Shown: positions 42,090-55,568 of the stretch, in pieces
Position numbering within the stretch: position 1 is the stretch's first letter
How the letters are laid out: every line of letters begins with the position of its first letter
Assembly: GCF_008635795.1 (NCBI RefSeq)
Contig: NZ_VWRQ01000009.1
Location: 124,001 to 188,000 of the forward strand
Source: Paenibacillus tepidiphilus
Lineage (GTDB): Bacteria > Bacillota > Bacilli > Paenibacillales > Paenibacillaceae
DNA: 64,000 bases
Direction: 5' to 3'
Translations under genes and position numbers: made by a program
Notes under the pieces: generated by a model
What the model was told of the DNA's origin: nothing
Database searches by the model: none
Seen by the model: only the letters and a program-made list of their open reading frames with translations

Positions 42090-42118
42090 AAGTGTTACCG
42101 GGCGAATCGCTTTTATAC
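42090..42118 (-). promoter_or_regulatory. sigma-F-type promoter of spoIIQ
   Basis: Minus strand GTATA (42114-42118), 14 nt, GGTAACACTT (42090-42099), which fits GGNRANANTW at every position. The -10 overlaps the palindrome GTAACA-AG-TGTTAC (42085-42098). Confidence 0.7.
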
Positions 42119-42130
42119 GTATCTTGCAAG

Positions 42131-43339
42131 TTATTTTTTCAAAAGAGTCGAGACTTGGGCAAAGCCGACGCCGCTGTAATAGTATTTGAGAATCTGTGTG
42201 GCCGTGCCGCCTTCACGGGCCATGCCGTTAGCGCCCCACTGGCTCATACCGACGCCGTGCCCGTTGCCGTAGGTCGTAATCCTCACCTTGCCGCCTTCCC
42301 GCTTCCAGGTGAACTGGCTGGAGCGCAGCCCAAGCTTCTCACGGATCTCGCGCCCCCTGAAGACGGTGCCGGCCACCGAGATTTCCTTGACCCGGTGTCC
42401 GGAGGTCAAGGACAGCACCTCGGCCGGCAAGGCCCCGCCCCCGGAGGATACCGTCTGTGCGGCGCGGGACCCGGATGCCGTTGCTGTTACAGGCACGGCC
42501 TCTTCCCCCAGCCCAAGCTTGCTTCTGAGCTCGCTGTCCGTGAAGGTATAGGTCACCGCCCACTCCGGCGTAATCTCCCGTTCCCAGGGACTCGCAACGC
42601 TGCGCAGATAAGGGACCGCAGTGCTCCAGTATTCCTCGGAGTTCTCCGTATACCCGCCGCTGGAAGAGAAGAAGGAAGCCGTGATGGGCTGCCCCTGGTA
42701 GACCATCACGACCCCGCGCGTCTCCAGGACCGCGCGGCGGATCTTGGCCAGGTCGGCGCCCCGCCCGCCGGCCGCCCATTCCCGTTCCAGCGTATCCTGC
42801 GATACGTAAGCCTGGTGGCTTACCGTATCGACGACATCCGCCCTGGGAACGGGAACCCCGCTGCGGTCGCCGGCCCGAAGGCGGCGAACGATGAAGGTGC
42901 GGGCGGCCACGGCCTGGGCTTTGAGCGCTTCGAGCTCAAAGTCCGCCGGCATCTCGGCCGCCACGACGCCGCTGACGTAGTCCTCCAGCGGCAGCGTCTC
43001 TATTTGTCCGCTGCGCGACAAATAGACGGATACCTGCGGCTGCACGGCCTCGGCCGCAGCCGGGGAGGGCCCGGCCGTAGCCTGCGGCGCGGCCGGTGGC
43101 TCGGTTCCGCCGCCGCTGCGCAGCGGAACGATGATGAGCGGCAGCAGCAGCGCGGCGAGCAGCGGCGCGGCCAGCCACGCAGCGGGCACAAGCCGCCGCA
43201 GGCGGGAGGCGGCGCGGTGTCCGCGGACCGGCGCGCGCCGCGGGTCCAGGCGCATGCGCCGCAGCGCACCGCGCCAGAGGGACCGTGCGCGCAGCACGGC
43301 ACTCCGTCCGTGCCTCCGCCAGCTTCGGAATTCTTTCAT
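42131..43339 (-). CDS. spoIID: stage II sporulation protein D (peptidoglycan lytic transglycosylase)
   Basis: 402 residues, part of the SpoIID/P/M engulfment machine. A membrane helix at about 52-72 is preceded by an unusually long Arg-rich cytoplasmic tail. The catalytic Glu129 sits in SGVVAAEMP. Other signatures are AVAARTFIVRRL, TVSHQAYVS, SSSGGYTENSEEYW and the C-terminal GHGVGMSQWGANGMA. The ribosome site is AAAGGAGACC. The first 110 codons (about 43010-43320) are exceptionally GC rich, unlike the rest. Order murA-spoIID-spoIIQ-spoIIID matches B. subtilis. Confidence 0.94.
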   Translation of the reverse strand: MKEFRSWRRHGRSAVLRARSLWRGALRRMRLDPRRAPVRGHRAASRLRRLVPAAWLAAPLLAALLLPLIIVPLRSGGGTEPPAAPQATAGPSPAAAEAVQPQVSVYLSRSGQIETLPLEDYVSGVVAAEMPADFELEALKAQAVAARTFIVRRLRAGDRSGVPVPRADVVDTVSHQAYVSQDTLEREWAAGGRGADLAKIRRAVLETRGVVMVYQGQPITASFFSSSGGYTENSEEYWSTAVPYLRSVASPWEREITPEWAVTYTFTDSELRSKLGLGEEAVPVTATASGSRAAQTVSSGGGALPAEVLSLTSGHRVKEISVAGTVFRGREIREKLGLRSSQFTWKREGGKVRITTYGNGHGVGMSQWGANGMAREGGTATQILKYYYSGVGFAQVSTLLKK

Positions 43340-43755
43340 CTCTATGGTCTCCTTTCCTGGGCAACTGTGATTCTTATAGATATGAATTCAGGGATGCTGA
43401 TAGAACGCTATTTTGAGAGTAAGAGAGTACCGACGCCTTCCAAGGCCAAGCGCGTCTGTGGAGAACCCTTATGGAAGTCCAACCAATGTTCATATTTCAA
43501 AATGATAGCGCATACATTTCTCTGTAGAACTGAAATAGGATCTGCTGTGTCCGCAATGTTAGCAGAAATAAGCGATCCGCCAAATAACGGCTGTAGGGTC
43601 CGCTAACCCAAGAAGCTTGCTCGCAGCTATAGCAGCGCGTTTTTGTCTCCAGGACTTACTGAGATTCAATGCATGATCGGCAACCGGCAAATAGCAATTT
43701 TCGTTTATACTGTCCAGCGCTTACAGAACAATATCACCCACGGGTGTATCAAAGC
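43340..43755. other. non-coding spacer upstream of spoIID
   Basis: No credible gene on either strand. The spoIID promoter, expected to be sigma-E dependent, must lie here, but I could not identify a convincing pair of hexamers. A DnaA-box cluster begins at 43756. Confidence 0.5.
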
Positions 43756-43787
43756 TTATCCCCAACTTTATACACATCTTATCCACA
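43756..43787 (+). promoter_or_regulatory. cluster of three DnaA boxes
   Basis: Three nonamers in the same orientation: TTATCCCCA (43756-43764, one mismatch), TTATACACA (43768-43776, perfect) and TTATCCACA (43779-43787, perfect). Consensus TTATNCACA. Their starts are 12 and 11 bp apart, about one helical turn. They lie between the spoIID start and the murA terminator. The site resembles DnaA-box clusters outside oriC; the function here is inferred. Confidence 0.75.
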
Positions 43788-43819
43788 ATCGACGAAAATC
43801 ATAATTTCCTAAGCAACAA

Positions 43820-43852
43820 CAAAAAAGGGACGCCCGCAATCCGGGGCACCCC
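43820..43852 (-). terminator. terminator after murA
   Basis: The stem GGGGTGCCC / GGGCGTCCC (two wobble pairs) with an 8-nt loop, followed by TTTTTTG on the minus strand, 30 nt after the murA stop. Confidence 0.85.
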
Positions 43853-43881
43853 TCTTCTACTATAGAAAATGCTACAAACGG

Positions 43882-45228
43882 TCAGCTCCAGGAAGGCTGA
43901 ACCTGAAACCGCGGCTTCAGTTCATCCGTCTTCTTGACCTGCTCTTCCTTAACCGTTGCAGCGGCTTCCTCCATCGAGATCCGCCAGATGTCCGCACCAA
44001 GCGCCGACAGCTTCTCGGCCAGATGGACGTAACCGCGGTCGATATGATGGGTTCCGCTGACTTCGGTGGTGCCTTCGGCTACCAGACCAGCCAGAATAAG
44101 CGCCGCACCTGCACGAAGGTCGGTCGCGCATACTTTGGCTCCTACCAGCTTGGCATTGCCCGTCACGATGGCGGAACGGCCTTCGATCTTGATCTCGGCA
44201 TTCATGTTGTGGAATTCATCCACATGCATGAACCGGTTCTCAAATACGGTCTCCGTCACCACGCTTGTGCCTTCGGAGCGCAGCAGCAGCGCCATCATCT
44301 GGGACTGCATATCGGTTGGGAAGCCCGGGTACGGCAGGGTCTTCAGGTCGACCGCCTTCAGCGGCTTGTCGCTGATGACACGCACTCCGTTCTCATCAGG
44401 AACAATGGTGACGCCCATCTCTTCCATCTTGGCGATAACCGGGCCCAGATGGTCGGCAATAGCGCCTTCCACGTAGACATCGCCGCCGGTGATGGCCGCA
44501 GCAGCCATATAGGTTCCAGCTTCAATCCGGTCGGGGATCACATTATGTCTTACTCCGTGCAGCCGCTCTACACCCTCAATGCGAATGATTCCCGTGCCGG
44601 CTCCGCGGACAATTGCCCCCATGCCGTTCAGGAAATTGGCCAGATCGACGATCTCCGGTTCTTTGGCTGCATTCTCAATAACCGTCACGCCTTCCGCCAG
44701 TGCCGCTGCCATCATTATATTCTCGGTTGCACCCACGCTCGCCACATCCAGGTACACCTTGGCCCCGCGTAAACGTCCGTTTGCTCTTGCCTCGATATAG
44801 CCCTGACCGAGACTGATCTCGGCGCCGAGCGCTTCAAAACCCTTAAGATGCTGATCAATCGGTCTCGTGCCGATTGCACAGCCGCCGGGCAGGGAAATAC
44901 GCGTATAGCCCATACGGCTCAGAAGCGGACCCATCACCAGAAATGATGCCCGCATTTTCCGGACCCATTCGTACGGGGCTTCGCAGGTTGCAATGGTTCG
45001 CGCATCGACTTCGATGATATCGTTCTGATATGTAACGCCCGCACCCAAAGATTCCAGCACTTTGCTGATGGTCATTACATCGTCAAGCGGAGGCGCGTCG
45101 ACAATGACGCTTACTCCTTCTTCTGCCAATAAAGAGGCGGCTATGATTGGTAGTACGGAATTTTTAGCGCCGCTGACTTTCACGCTCCCGGTCAATCTGT
45201 TGCCACCGCGGACGATAAATTTGCTCAT
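43882..45228 (-). CDS. murA: UDP-N-acetylglucosamine 1-carboxyvinyltransferase
   Basis: 448 residues. The first committed step of peptidoglycan synthesis, transferring enolpyruvate from PEP to UDP-GlcNAc; the target of fosfomycin. Catalytic Cys117 is in [19 protein letters not shown]. Lys22-Asn23 are in SGAKNSVLP, with Arg93 in VRKMRAS. The C-terminal tail of about 30 residues ([14 protein letters not shown]) is an extension. Its position before spoIID marks it as the murAA-type paralogue. Confidence 0.96.
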   Translation of the reverse strand: MSKFIVRGGNRLTGSVKVSGAKNSVLPIIAASLLAEEGVSVIVDAPPLDDVMTISKVLESLGAGVTYQNDIIEVDARTIATCEAPYEWVRKMRASFLVMGPLLSRMGYTRISLPGGCAIGTRPIDQHLKGFEALGAEISLGQGYIEARANGRLRGAKVYLDVASVGATENIMMAAALAEGVTVIENAAKEPEIVDLANFLNGMGAIVRGAGTGIIRIEGVERLHGVRHNVIPDRIEAGTYMAAAAITGGDVYVEGAIADHLGPVIAKMEEMGVTIVPDENGVRVISDKPLKAVDLKTLPYPGFPTDMQSQMMALLLRSEGTSVVTETVFENRFMHVDEFHNMNAEIKIEGRSAIVTGNAKLVGAKVCATDLRAGAALILAGLVAEGTTEVSGTHHIDRGYVHLAEKLSALGADIWRISMEEAAATVKEEQVKKTDELKPRFQVQPSWS

Positions 45229-45427
45229 GTCGGGTTCCCTCCGCGTCCATTATTTCGGAAATTAATTTTTTTGAATGTAAGATTCATTTGTTAAAATATC
45301 GGAAATTCCGTCTGTTACCCCGAGTATACGGGCATGCTTCATAACCATCAGTCTTCGCATAATAATTCGTTATTATTCGACACCATTTTCGCCGTATTGG
45401 CCTATACAGATATAACCAAACCGACTC

Positions 45428-45688
45428 TCAATAAAACAGGTTGCGCATCATCCCGCTCCATCCGAGATAATCCAGCAGAAATCCGGCCACGAAATGGCCG
45501 AGGACGATCGCCAACAGCAAATGCAGCAGTCTTCCTTGCGGGCTCTTGGGATATCTTATGACCAAATCGAGCTTAAGGTTCTGGAGTGCCCACCAGGATA
45601 ATACAACACAGAGCAAAGAAACGACCATAGACACCAGCCCGCTGGTGCCGATCGCACCTGAGTAATCAGCATTGAGCAATTGTTCCAT
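45428..45688 (-). CDS. ywzB: DUF1146 family membrane protein YwzB
   Basis: 86 residues with two membrane helices (about residues 15-35 and 56-75) and the conserved SPQGRLLHLLLAIVLGHFVAGFLLDYLGWS. The family is always found beside the atp operon or murA in Bacilli; function unknown. ATG 45686-45688 has AGGAGG five bases upstream, whereas the upstream in-frame codons lack a ribosome site. The promoter is at 45728. Confidence 0.9.
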   Translation of the reverse strand: MEQLLNADYSGAIGTSGLVSMVVSLLCVVLSWWALQNLKLDLVIRYPKSPQGRLLHLLLAIVLGHFVAGFLLDYLGWSGMMRNLFY

Positions 45689-45727
45689 GTTAACCTCCTG
45701 TGTCAAATTGCTGCTCGGAAATCGACT

Positions 45728-45733
45728 CTTATA
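45728..45733 (-). promoter_or_regulatory. extended -10 promoter of ywzB
   Basis: Minus strand TGATATAAG: TATAAG (45728-45733) preceded by TGA, an extended -10, with no good -35. The start of transcription would be about 33 nt before the ATG. Confidence 0.45.
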
Positions 45734-46019
45734 TCATACTTGCGAAGGCCAAAAGAATCCAGTACTTTTACGAATTTTTAAACTTTATCGCTCTGGATTT
45801 ACATGGAAGTTACGAAATTTTCATTAATGAAAACCAAAAATGAAATATCGCGGGCGCAGCAGACGGATTGATTATTCGCATCAGAAAGAAACGGTTGCAC
45901 CTGCCTGATAAGGACGATGTCTGTTTCTGCGGGAAATAGAATTCAAGGGTTGTTTATAGTGTATACCAACACTTATTTTAATAGTACTTTACAGGGGAAA
46001 GCAGCAAGCTGCCTTCTAA
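45734..46019. other. non-coding spacer between the atp terminator and ywzB
   Basis: About 285 bp, AT rich, no credible gene. Small inverted repeats only (GGCAGC / GCTGCT near 45998-46013; AGTGT / ACACT near 45957-45973). Confidence 0.5.
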
Positions 46020-46020
46020 A

Positions 46021-46055
46021 AAGAGAAAGCGGCCACGCATAGGCATGGCCGCTTT
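46021..46055 (-). terminator. terminator of the atp operon
   Basis: The perfect 10-bp stem AAAGCGGCCA / TGGCCGCTTT with a 10-nt loop, followed by CTCTTTTT on the minus strand, directly after the atpC stop. Confidence 0.92.
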
Positions 46056-46059
46056 AACC

Positions 46060-46476
46060 TCATTGTTGTCCTTTACCGGCGGACACCTTGATCCGGGTAA
46101 CCGCACGCTGCAGCGCAAGCTCCGCACGGCGGTGATCAATCTCGTCTTGCTTGCTGCGCGTTTGAAGACGGCGTTGAGCGCGCTCTCTGGCCGCTTCGGC
46201 GCGTTCCAGGTCGATATCTTTAGGGAGCTCGGCACTTTCGGCCAGCACCGTCACCTTATCTTTATGCACTTCCACGAATCCGCCGTGTACGGCGATCGTG
46301 ATGGTCTCACCGTTCACCTTGACGGAGAGCGGAGCAACCTGAAGCGGTGTCACCAGCGGAATATGCCCCGGCAAAATGCCCAGTTCCCCCTCAACTCCGC
46401 GTACGACCAGGCTGTTTACCTGTTTGGAGAAGACGAGGTGCTCCGGCGTGACAATCTCAAGCAGAAAGGTATTCAC
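46060..46476 (-). CDS. atpC: F1 ATP synthase epsilon subunit
   Basis: About 138 residues. The central-stalk subunit that regulates ATP hydrolysis. N-terminal beta sandwich (LEIVTPEHLVFSKQV, GELGILPGHIPLVTPL, GGFVEV) and C-terminal helical hairpin (ERAEAARERAQRRLQ..RAELALQRAVTRI). GTG 46474-46476 is preferred, as GAGGAGG is seven bases upstream. An ATG two codons earlier lies only one base from that site. The gene follows a triple hairpin repeat and ends at the operon terminator. Confidence 0.95.
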   Translation of the reverse strand: MNTFLLEIVTPEHLVFSKQVNSLVVRGVEGELGILPGHIPLVTPLQVAPLSVKVNGETITIAVHGGFVEVHKDKVTVLAESAELPKDIDLERAEAARERAQRRLQTRSKQDEIDHRRAELALQRAVTRIKVSAGKGQQ

Positions 46477-46491
46477 TTCCATTCCTCCTCA

Positions 46492-46611
46492 AAGCTTTAC
46501 GAAGTAAAGCTTGCATCGAAAGCATAGACTTAAGCTTTACGTAGTAAAGCCCATATCGAAAGCCTAGACGTAAGCCTTACCGCGCAAAGCCCGCATCGTG
46601 AGCATATACTA
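46492..46611 (-). repeat. three tandem 40-bp hairpin repeats in the atpD-atpC spacer
   Basis: Copies begin at 46492, 46532 and 46572, exactly 40 bp apart. Each starts AAGC-TTTAC, then a 3-nt loop (GAA, GTA, CGC) and GTAAAGC or a diverged form, then a tail with ATCG..AGC.TA.AC. Copies 1 and 2 form clean stem-loops; copy 3 is decayed. The array fills the spacer from the atpD stop to the atpC ribosome site. It is related to the array at 48965. Confidence 0.85.
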
Positions 46612-46619
46612 TGCTCAAA

Positions 46620-48020
<1,401 letters not shown>

Positions 48021-48057
48021 CTATTTTCCCTCCTTGAAAAATAAGACAAAGTCAAGC

Positions 48058-48074
48058 GCAAAGCCTAACTTTGC
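48058..48074 (-). repeat. single hairpin in the atpG-atpD spacer
   Basis: GCAAAG-CCTAA-CTTTGC, a 6-bp stem, resembles one arm of the hairpin repeats found in the other two atp spacers. It lies between gamma and beta and is solitary. Confidence 0.45.
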
Positions 48075-48079
48075 TTATA

Positions 48080-48949
48080 TTAAGACTGTGCGTTTGCTCC
48101 GGCCACGATTTCGGTAATTTCTTGGGTAATTGCCGCCTGACGCGCGCGGTTGTACGTAAGCTTGAGATTGCCGATCATCTTCGACGCATTTTTGGTGGCG
48201 CTGCCCATCGCTGTCATTTTCGCACCCAGCTCGCTGGCTTTACCATCCAGAATTGCGCTGTAAATCAGCGTTTCCGCATATTTCGGAAGCAGCACTTCAA
48301 GCACACCTTCCGGTGATGGTTCATATTCATAATTGGCGGTTGCTTCATGATGTTCCCCGCCGCTTACCGTATCCATCGGCAGCAATTTTTCTACGGTCGG
48401 CACCTGGCTGATCGCATTGATGAACCGGTTGTAGCAGATATACAGCTCATCATATACACCCGTTTCAAACTGCTGGACTGCAGAATAGGCAATCGATTTA
48501 ATATCAGCGAACGTTGGGGTATCGGACAGTTCGGTTACTTCCTCAACGATCGGATAGTCACGGCGGCGCAGGAAGTCACGGCCTTTACGGCCGATAACGA
48601 ACAAACCATACTCATCTTTGGACTTATGGCGCTCCGCCAGAAGCAGCGTCACCTGACGCAGGATATTAGCGTTGTAGCCCCCGGCCAGCCCCCTGTCCGA
48701 AGTGATGATCAGATAGGCCGTCTTCTTGACCGGACGGCTGACCAGCATCGGATGGGACAGCTCTTTGGTTCCGGCGGCAATACTGGACACTACCTCTTTA
48801 AGCTTTTCCGAGTAAGGACGGGCGGCTTCAGCCTTCTCCTGGGCCTTACGCAGCTTGGAGGCGGCGACCATTTCCATCGCTTTGGTAATTTGTCTCGTGT
48901 TCTGAACGCTCTTGATTTGACGTTTAATATCACGCATGCTTCTTGCCAT
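48080..48949 (-). CDS. atpG: F1 ATP synthase gamma subunit
   Basis: 289 residues. The rotating central shaft. N-terminal helix [33 protein letters not shown] and C-terminal helix [42 protein letters not shown] form the coiled coil, with [17 protein letters not shown] in the Rossmann-like part. ATG 48947-48949 with AGAGGTGGTGA upstream is chosen over an upstream extension of 11 codons. The ribosome site directly abuts the second hairpin array. Confidence 0.97.
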   Translation of the reverse strand: MARSMRDIKRQIKSVQNTRQITKAMEMVAASKLRKAQEKAEAARPYSEKLKEVVSSIAAGTKELSHPMLVSRPVKKTAYLIITSDRGLAGGYNANILRQVTLLLAERHKSKDEYGLFVIGRKGRDFLRRRDYPIVEEVTELSDTPTFADIKSIAYSAVQQFETGVYDELYICYNRFINAISQVPTVEKLLPMDTVSGGEHHEATANYEYEPSPEGVLEVLLPKYAETLIYSAILDGKASELGAKMTAMGSATKNASKMIGNLKLTYNRARQAAITQEITEIVAGANAQS

Positions 48950-48964
48950 GATTTCACCACCTCT

Positions 48965-49085
48965 GAGCTTTGGCGAAGCCAAAGCTGGCTTCGTTAGCGT
49001 TACTGAGCTTTGACGAAGTCAAGCTGACTTCGCAGAGAATATGCAGAGCTTTGGCTGAACGCCAAAGCCCGCTTTTATAGAAGGC
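48965..49085 (-). repeat. three tandem ~40-bp hairpin repeats in the atpA-atpG spacer
   Basis: Copies begin at 48965, 49005 and 49046. They open with GAGCTTTGGC-GAA-GCCAAAGC, GAGCTTTGAC-GAA-GTCAAGC and GAGCTTTGGC-TGAAC-GCCAAAGC. Each forms a strong stem-loop, and differences in one arm (GGC or GAC) are matched in the other (GCC or GTC). The array fills the spacer up to the atpG ribosome site. Confidence 0.87.
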
Positions 49086-49087
49086 TA

Positions 49088-51158
<2,071 letters not shown>

Positions 51159-51162
<4 letters not shown>

Positions 51163-51647
51163 GAGCGGCCTCCTACCTCTTTGAGGTATTGGTCAACCAG
51201 CTGCTCCTGTTCGCCATCGGTCTTGACTTCCTTCTCAAGAAGCTTGGAGGCAATGCGCACGGAAGCTGTGCCCAGCTCGCTGCGCAGTGCTTCGACAGCC
51301 TTGTTCTTCTCGTTCGCGATATCCCGGACAGCTTCGTTCTTCAGGCGGTCCGCCTCGGCTTTGGCTTGCTCCATCAGGCGGTCTGCCTGATTGCTGCTGG
51401 TAACCTGCGACTGCTGAATAATCTGCTGAGCCTCTTGGCGTGCCTGCTGCAGGGCCTGCTTCTGTTCTTCCACATAGGCTACCGCTTGTTCTCTGGTCTT
51501 CGCAGCTTCATCCATCTGCTGCATGACCAGCTCACGGCGTTTCTCCATGACCCCGAACAATTTACTGAAGGCAAACTTGTTCAGCAGGAGGTACAGAATG
51601 ATGAATGCAGCCATCGAAAAAACTATATTTGTCCATACTATAGTCAC
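51159..51647 (-). CDS. atpF: F0 ATP synthase subunit b
   Basis: About 162 residues. A single N-terminal membrane helix (about residues 5-27, IVFSMAAFIILYLLLNKFAF) and a long charged coiled coil forming the stator (ELVMQQMDEAAKTREQAVAYVEEQKQAL). GTG 51645-51647 has AAAGGAG 8 nt upstream and is preferred over a GTG three codons earlier that abuts the ribosome site. Confidence 0.95.
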
Positions 51648-51744
51648 TAAGGTCACTCCTTTCCGTTACCGCGGCGTGCGGATGTATACAAAAGTAAGGC
51701 GCGGATGGCACTTGCCCTCCCCGCCAAACCGTAGGAACGGTTTA

Positions 51745-52829
<1,085 letters not shown>

Positions 52830-52858
52830 AGTATCATCCCCCTTTCTCTGTTATTCTG

Positions 52859-53236
52859 TTACAGTTTGTTCCTTACACTTAAATATATCCCTACAGGTAT
52901 AGAGAGGAGTTGGGGAATGAACAATCCGGCGATGGTCGCTTCCAGCGAGAAGTGCTCGATCTTGATAGAGAACATCGTTACCAAGATAGCAAAGCTGATC
53001 CGTGTCGCAAATCCAAGGCTGAAGCTCTTCCCCTCTTTGTTCGCAACCGCTAACGTTACCAGCCTGATCTTGGTGGCCAGATAACGGAAATTGACCAATC
53101 CCGCCAGGAGTCCCAGCGACATGCCCAGCGTGACATTGCGGGTCTCATGATGAAGCGCCCAGCCCATCAGCAGTCCCGCCATCACCACGAGGGTTACCCG
53201 GGTAACGGCATTGATCATGGGAGTCATATTATCCAT
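52859..53236 (-). CDS. atpI: ATP synthase subunit I
   Basis: 125 residues with four membrane helices. This small subunit assists c-ring assembly or Mg uptake in alkaliphilic Bacillus. Its start overlaps the end of the AtpZ-like gene by 8 nt, with GGGGGAGC upstream. The order of two small membrane proteins before atpB fits Bacillus atp operons. Confidence 0.88.
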   Translation of the reverse strand: MDNMTPMINAVTRVTLVVMAGLLMGWALHHETRNVTLGMSLGLLAGLVNFRYLATKIRLVTLAVANKEGKSFSLGFATRISFAILVTMFSIKIEHFSLEATIAGLFIPQLLSIPVGIYLSVRNKL

Positions 53237-53462
53237 TTTGCTCCCCCAGAAATTTTTTGATCAAAAAAACAACATTGACGGATCCAAGGACCAGTCCGGT
53301 GATCGCCCCGAAAGCCAGCCAGGATCTCGGCCCGTTCATGGAATGCTGAAGCCACCTCGCCGCGAAAAAGCCGGTAACTATGTAAACGGCCAGCAAGGTT
53401 CCGGCACTGCCGAGAACGAGGGCGGTTTGCAGCAGACCGGGCCCGTCTTTTTGTTCTTTCAT
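53229..53462 (-). CDS. AtpZ/AtpI family membrane protein
   Basis: 77 residues, two membrane helices (about 11-32 and 46-68) joined by a short loop with SMNGPRSW. It resembles AtpZ of alkaliphilic Bacillus, proposed to form a Mg/Ca channel with AtpI. It is the first gene of the operon, and the promoter ends about 18 nt upstream. Confidence 0.8.
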   Translation of the reverse strand: MKEQKDGPGLLQTALVLGSAGTLLAVYIVTGFFAARWLQHSMNGPRSWLAFGAITGLVLGSVNVVFLIKKFLGEQNG

Positions 53463-53480
53463 AGGCTACAATCCCAACTA

Positions 53481-53510
53481 ATTTTACTGAACTTCCAGAC
53501 TCTTTGTCAA
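53481..53510 (-). promoter_or_regulatory. atp operon promoter
   Basis: Minus strand TTGACA (53505-53510), 18 nt, TAAAAT (53481-53486). The leader is very short, about 12 nt before the first ATG. The preceding 130 bp hold a weak inverted repeat, TACAGT / ACTGTA, at 53587-53601 that may end mnaA transcription. Confidence 0.75.
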
Positions 53511-53641
53511 TTCATTGAAAATTGCTCAAAAGTGCATGAAAACATGAAAATAATCACAGCAAAATGCACCAAAACCATATAAACCGTACAGTTTTACTGT
53601 ATGCTCTTTTTCATTCGTTTAGTATCCTTAGTTGCGAACCA

Positions 53642-54802
53642 TCATTTACTATTTGTGAATTTTCTGTGAAATTCCTCTGGTCTGTCTTTTTTGACGCCGA
53701 AATGGTGCAAAATCGCATTGACAATCCTCTCAGAGGCTTTCCCATCACCATACGGGTTGGCGGCCCGGCTCATCGACTGGTAAAGCTCCTGATCAGTCAG
53801 CAGAGCATGTGTCCGTTGATACACCTTCTCTTCTTCCGTCCCCACGAGCTCCAGCGTTCCGGCTTCAATCCCTTCCGGCCGCTCGGTCGTTTCACGCAGC
53901 ACCAGCACGGGTACGCCGAAGGAGGGAGCCTCCTCCTGCAGACCGCCGGAATCCGTCAGAATCAGGTGGGTATGCGGATAAAAATTGTGCAGGTCTACGA
54001 CATCCAGCGGATCGATCAGCTTGATTCTCGGGTGACCGCCAAGGATCTCGTGTGCCGGTTCCTTAACGGCCGGACTCGGATGCACGGGATAGACGATGGC
54101 TACATCTTCAAATTCATCTGCGATTCTTTTGACAGCACGGAAAATATGACGGTGCGGTTCGCCTTGTGATTCCCTGCGGTGCGCCGTCATCAAAATAAGT
54201 CTTTTTCCTGAAGCAAAATCCAGTACGGGATGCCGGTAATCCGGCTGTACGGTATATTGAAACACATCGGTTACGGTGTTGCCTGTGATATAAATGCTTG
54301 ACTCTTTTTTGTTCTCGTGTCTCAAATTACCCGCTGACCAATCGGTTGGTGCGAAGTGCAGATCGGCCAGAACACCTGTAAGCTGACGGTTCATTTCTTC
54401 AGGATAAGGCGAAAGCTTGTTCCAGGTCCGAAGGCCCGCTTCCACATGCCCAACCTGAATTTGCTGCAGGAAGCTGGCATAGCTCGCCAGGAATGTGGTA
54501 AGGGTATCGCCATGCACCAGCACAAGGTCCGGCTTCACTTCCCGGAGCACCGGCTCAAGCCCCTGCAATACACGGATTGAAATCTCATTCAGTGTCTGGC
54601 GGTCCTTCATCACGTCCAAATCGTAATCCGGAGTGATCTTGAATACCTCCAGCACCTGATCCAGCAGCTCCCGGTGCTGGGCGGTAACGCACACCACCGA
54701 CTCAATATGTTCAGGATGTTTGCCAAGCTCCAGGACCAAAGGCGCCATCTTGATCGCCTCGGGGCGCACGCCGAAAATCGTCATTACTTTAATCTTGGAC
54801 AT
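53642..54802 (-). CDS. mnaA: UDP-N-acetylglucosamine 2-epimerase (non-hydrolysing)
   Basis: 386 residues. It makes UDP-ManNAc from UDP-GlcNAc for wall polymer synthesis by TagA. Signatures are IFGVRPEAIKMAPLV at the N-terminus, LVHGDTLTTFLASYAS, VGHVEAGLRTW and DSGGLQEEAPSFGVPVLVLRETTERPEG. ATG 54800-54802 with AGAGGG 8 nt upstream; a further 14 codons of open frame upstream lack support. Syntenic with B. subtilis mnaA (yvyH) between upp and atpI. Confidence 0.95.
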   Translation of the reverse strand: MSKIKVMTIFGVRPEAIKMAPLVLELGKHPEHIESVVCVTAQHRELLDQVLEVFKITPDYDLDVMKDRQTLNEISIRVLQGLEPVLREVKPDLVLVHGDTLTTFLASYASFLQQIQVGHVEAGLRTWNKLSPYPEEMNRQLTGVLADLHFAPTDWSAGNLRHENKKESSIYITGNTVTDVFQYTVQPDYRHPVLDFASGKRLILMTAHRRESQGEPHRHIFRAVKRIADEFEDVAIVYPVHPSPAVKEPAHEILGGHPRIKLIDPLDVVDLHNFYPHTHLILTDSGGLQEEAPSFGVPVLVLRETTERPEGIEAGTLELVGTEEEKVYQRTHALLTDQELYQSMSRAANPYGDGKASERIVNAILHHFGVKKDRPEEFHRKFTNSK

Positions 54803-54904
54803 ATCCCCTACCCTCTCTTCTATGAAATCCAGTATTTGCTTCATGCCAGTTCTATACTTGCGCCGTTGTTCCTTGGTTTCAACCGGTTACCCGGATTCAG
54901 TCAA

Positions 54905-55534
54905 TTACTTGGTTCCGTACAGACGGTCGCCTGCATCGCCAAGTCCCGGCACAATATAGCCGTGGTCGTTCAGGTGATCATCCAGGGCCGCAACATAGAT
55001 ATCAACATCAGGATGGGCTGCTTGTACAGCTGCAACACCTTCAGGCGCGGCGATCAGATTCATCATCTTGATCTGTGTGCAGCCGCGATTCTTCAGCGAC
55101 GTGATGGCAGCGATGGCAGAGCCCCCGGTAGCCAGCATCGGATCGATGACAATCAGCTCGCGCTCCTGCACATCCGTCGGAAGCTTGATGTAATATTCCA
55201 CCGGCTGCAGCGTTTCCGGATCACGGAACAGGCCGACATGGCCCACCTTGGCCGCAGGGAGCAGCTTGAGTACGCCTTCGGTCATTCCAAGACCTGCACG
55301 CAGAATCGGAATCAGTCCCAGCATCCGGCCGGAGATAACCTTGCTCTCCGTCTCGGCAACCGGTGTCCGCACAGTGATCGTTTCCAGCGGGATATCCCGT
55401 GTAATTTCATAGGCCATAAGCATGGCAACCTCATCGACATGCTCTCTGAACTCTTTTGTGTTCGTCCGTTCATCGCGGATAAATGTCAGTTTGTGCTGAA
55501 TTAAAGGATGATCGCAAATCACCAATTTTCCCAT
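54905..55534 (-). CDS. upp: uracil phosphoribosyltransferase
   Basis: 209 residues. Converts uracil and PRPP to UMP in pyrimidine salvage. The PRPP loop is [14 protein letters not shown], and the family N-terminus [23 protein letters not shown] and uracil-binding C-terminus [17 protein letters not shown] are present. The ribosome site is CCGGAGGGAC. Confidence 0.97.
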   Translation of the reverse strand: MGKLVICDHPLIQHKLTFIRDERTNTKEFREHVDEVAMLMAYEITRDIPLETITVRTPVAETESKVISGRMLGLIPILRAGLGMTEGVLKLLPAAKVGHVGLFRDPETLQPVEYYIKLPTDVQERELIVIDPMLATGGSAIAAITSLKNRGCTQIKMMNLIAAPEGVAAVQAAHPDVDIYVAALDDHLNDHGYIVPGLGDAGDRLYGTK

Positions 55535-55568
55535 TCTTGTCCCTCCGGTAATTGTAAGTCTTGCCGCC

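Noticed and set aside
42092..43606. A 504-codon plus-strand open frame across spoIID
   Set aside because: It is antisense to a gene with clear SpoIID motifs and is kept open by the high GC content.
46492..46611. CRISPR-like interpretation of the 40-bp repeat array
   Set aside because: The whole 40-bp unit is repeated without unique spacers, copies are imperfect palindromes, and there are no cas genes.
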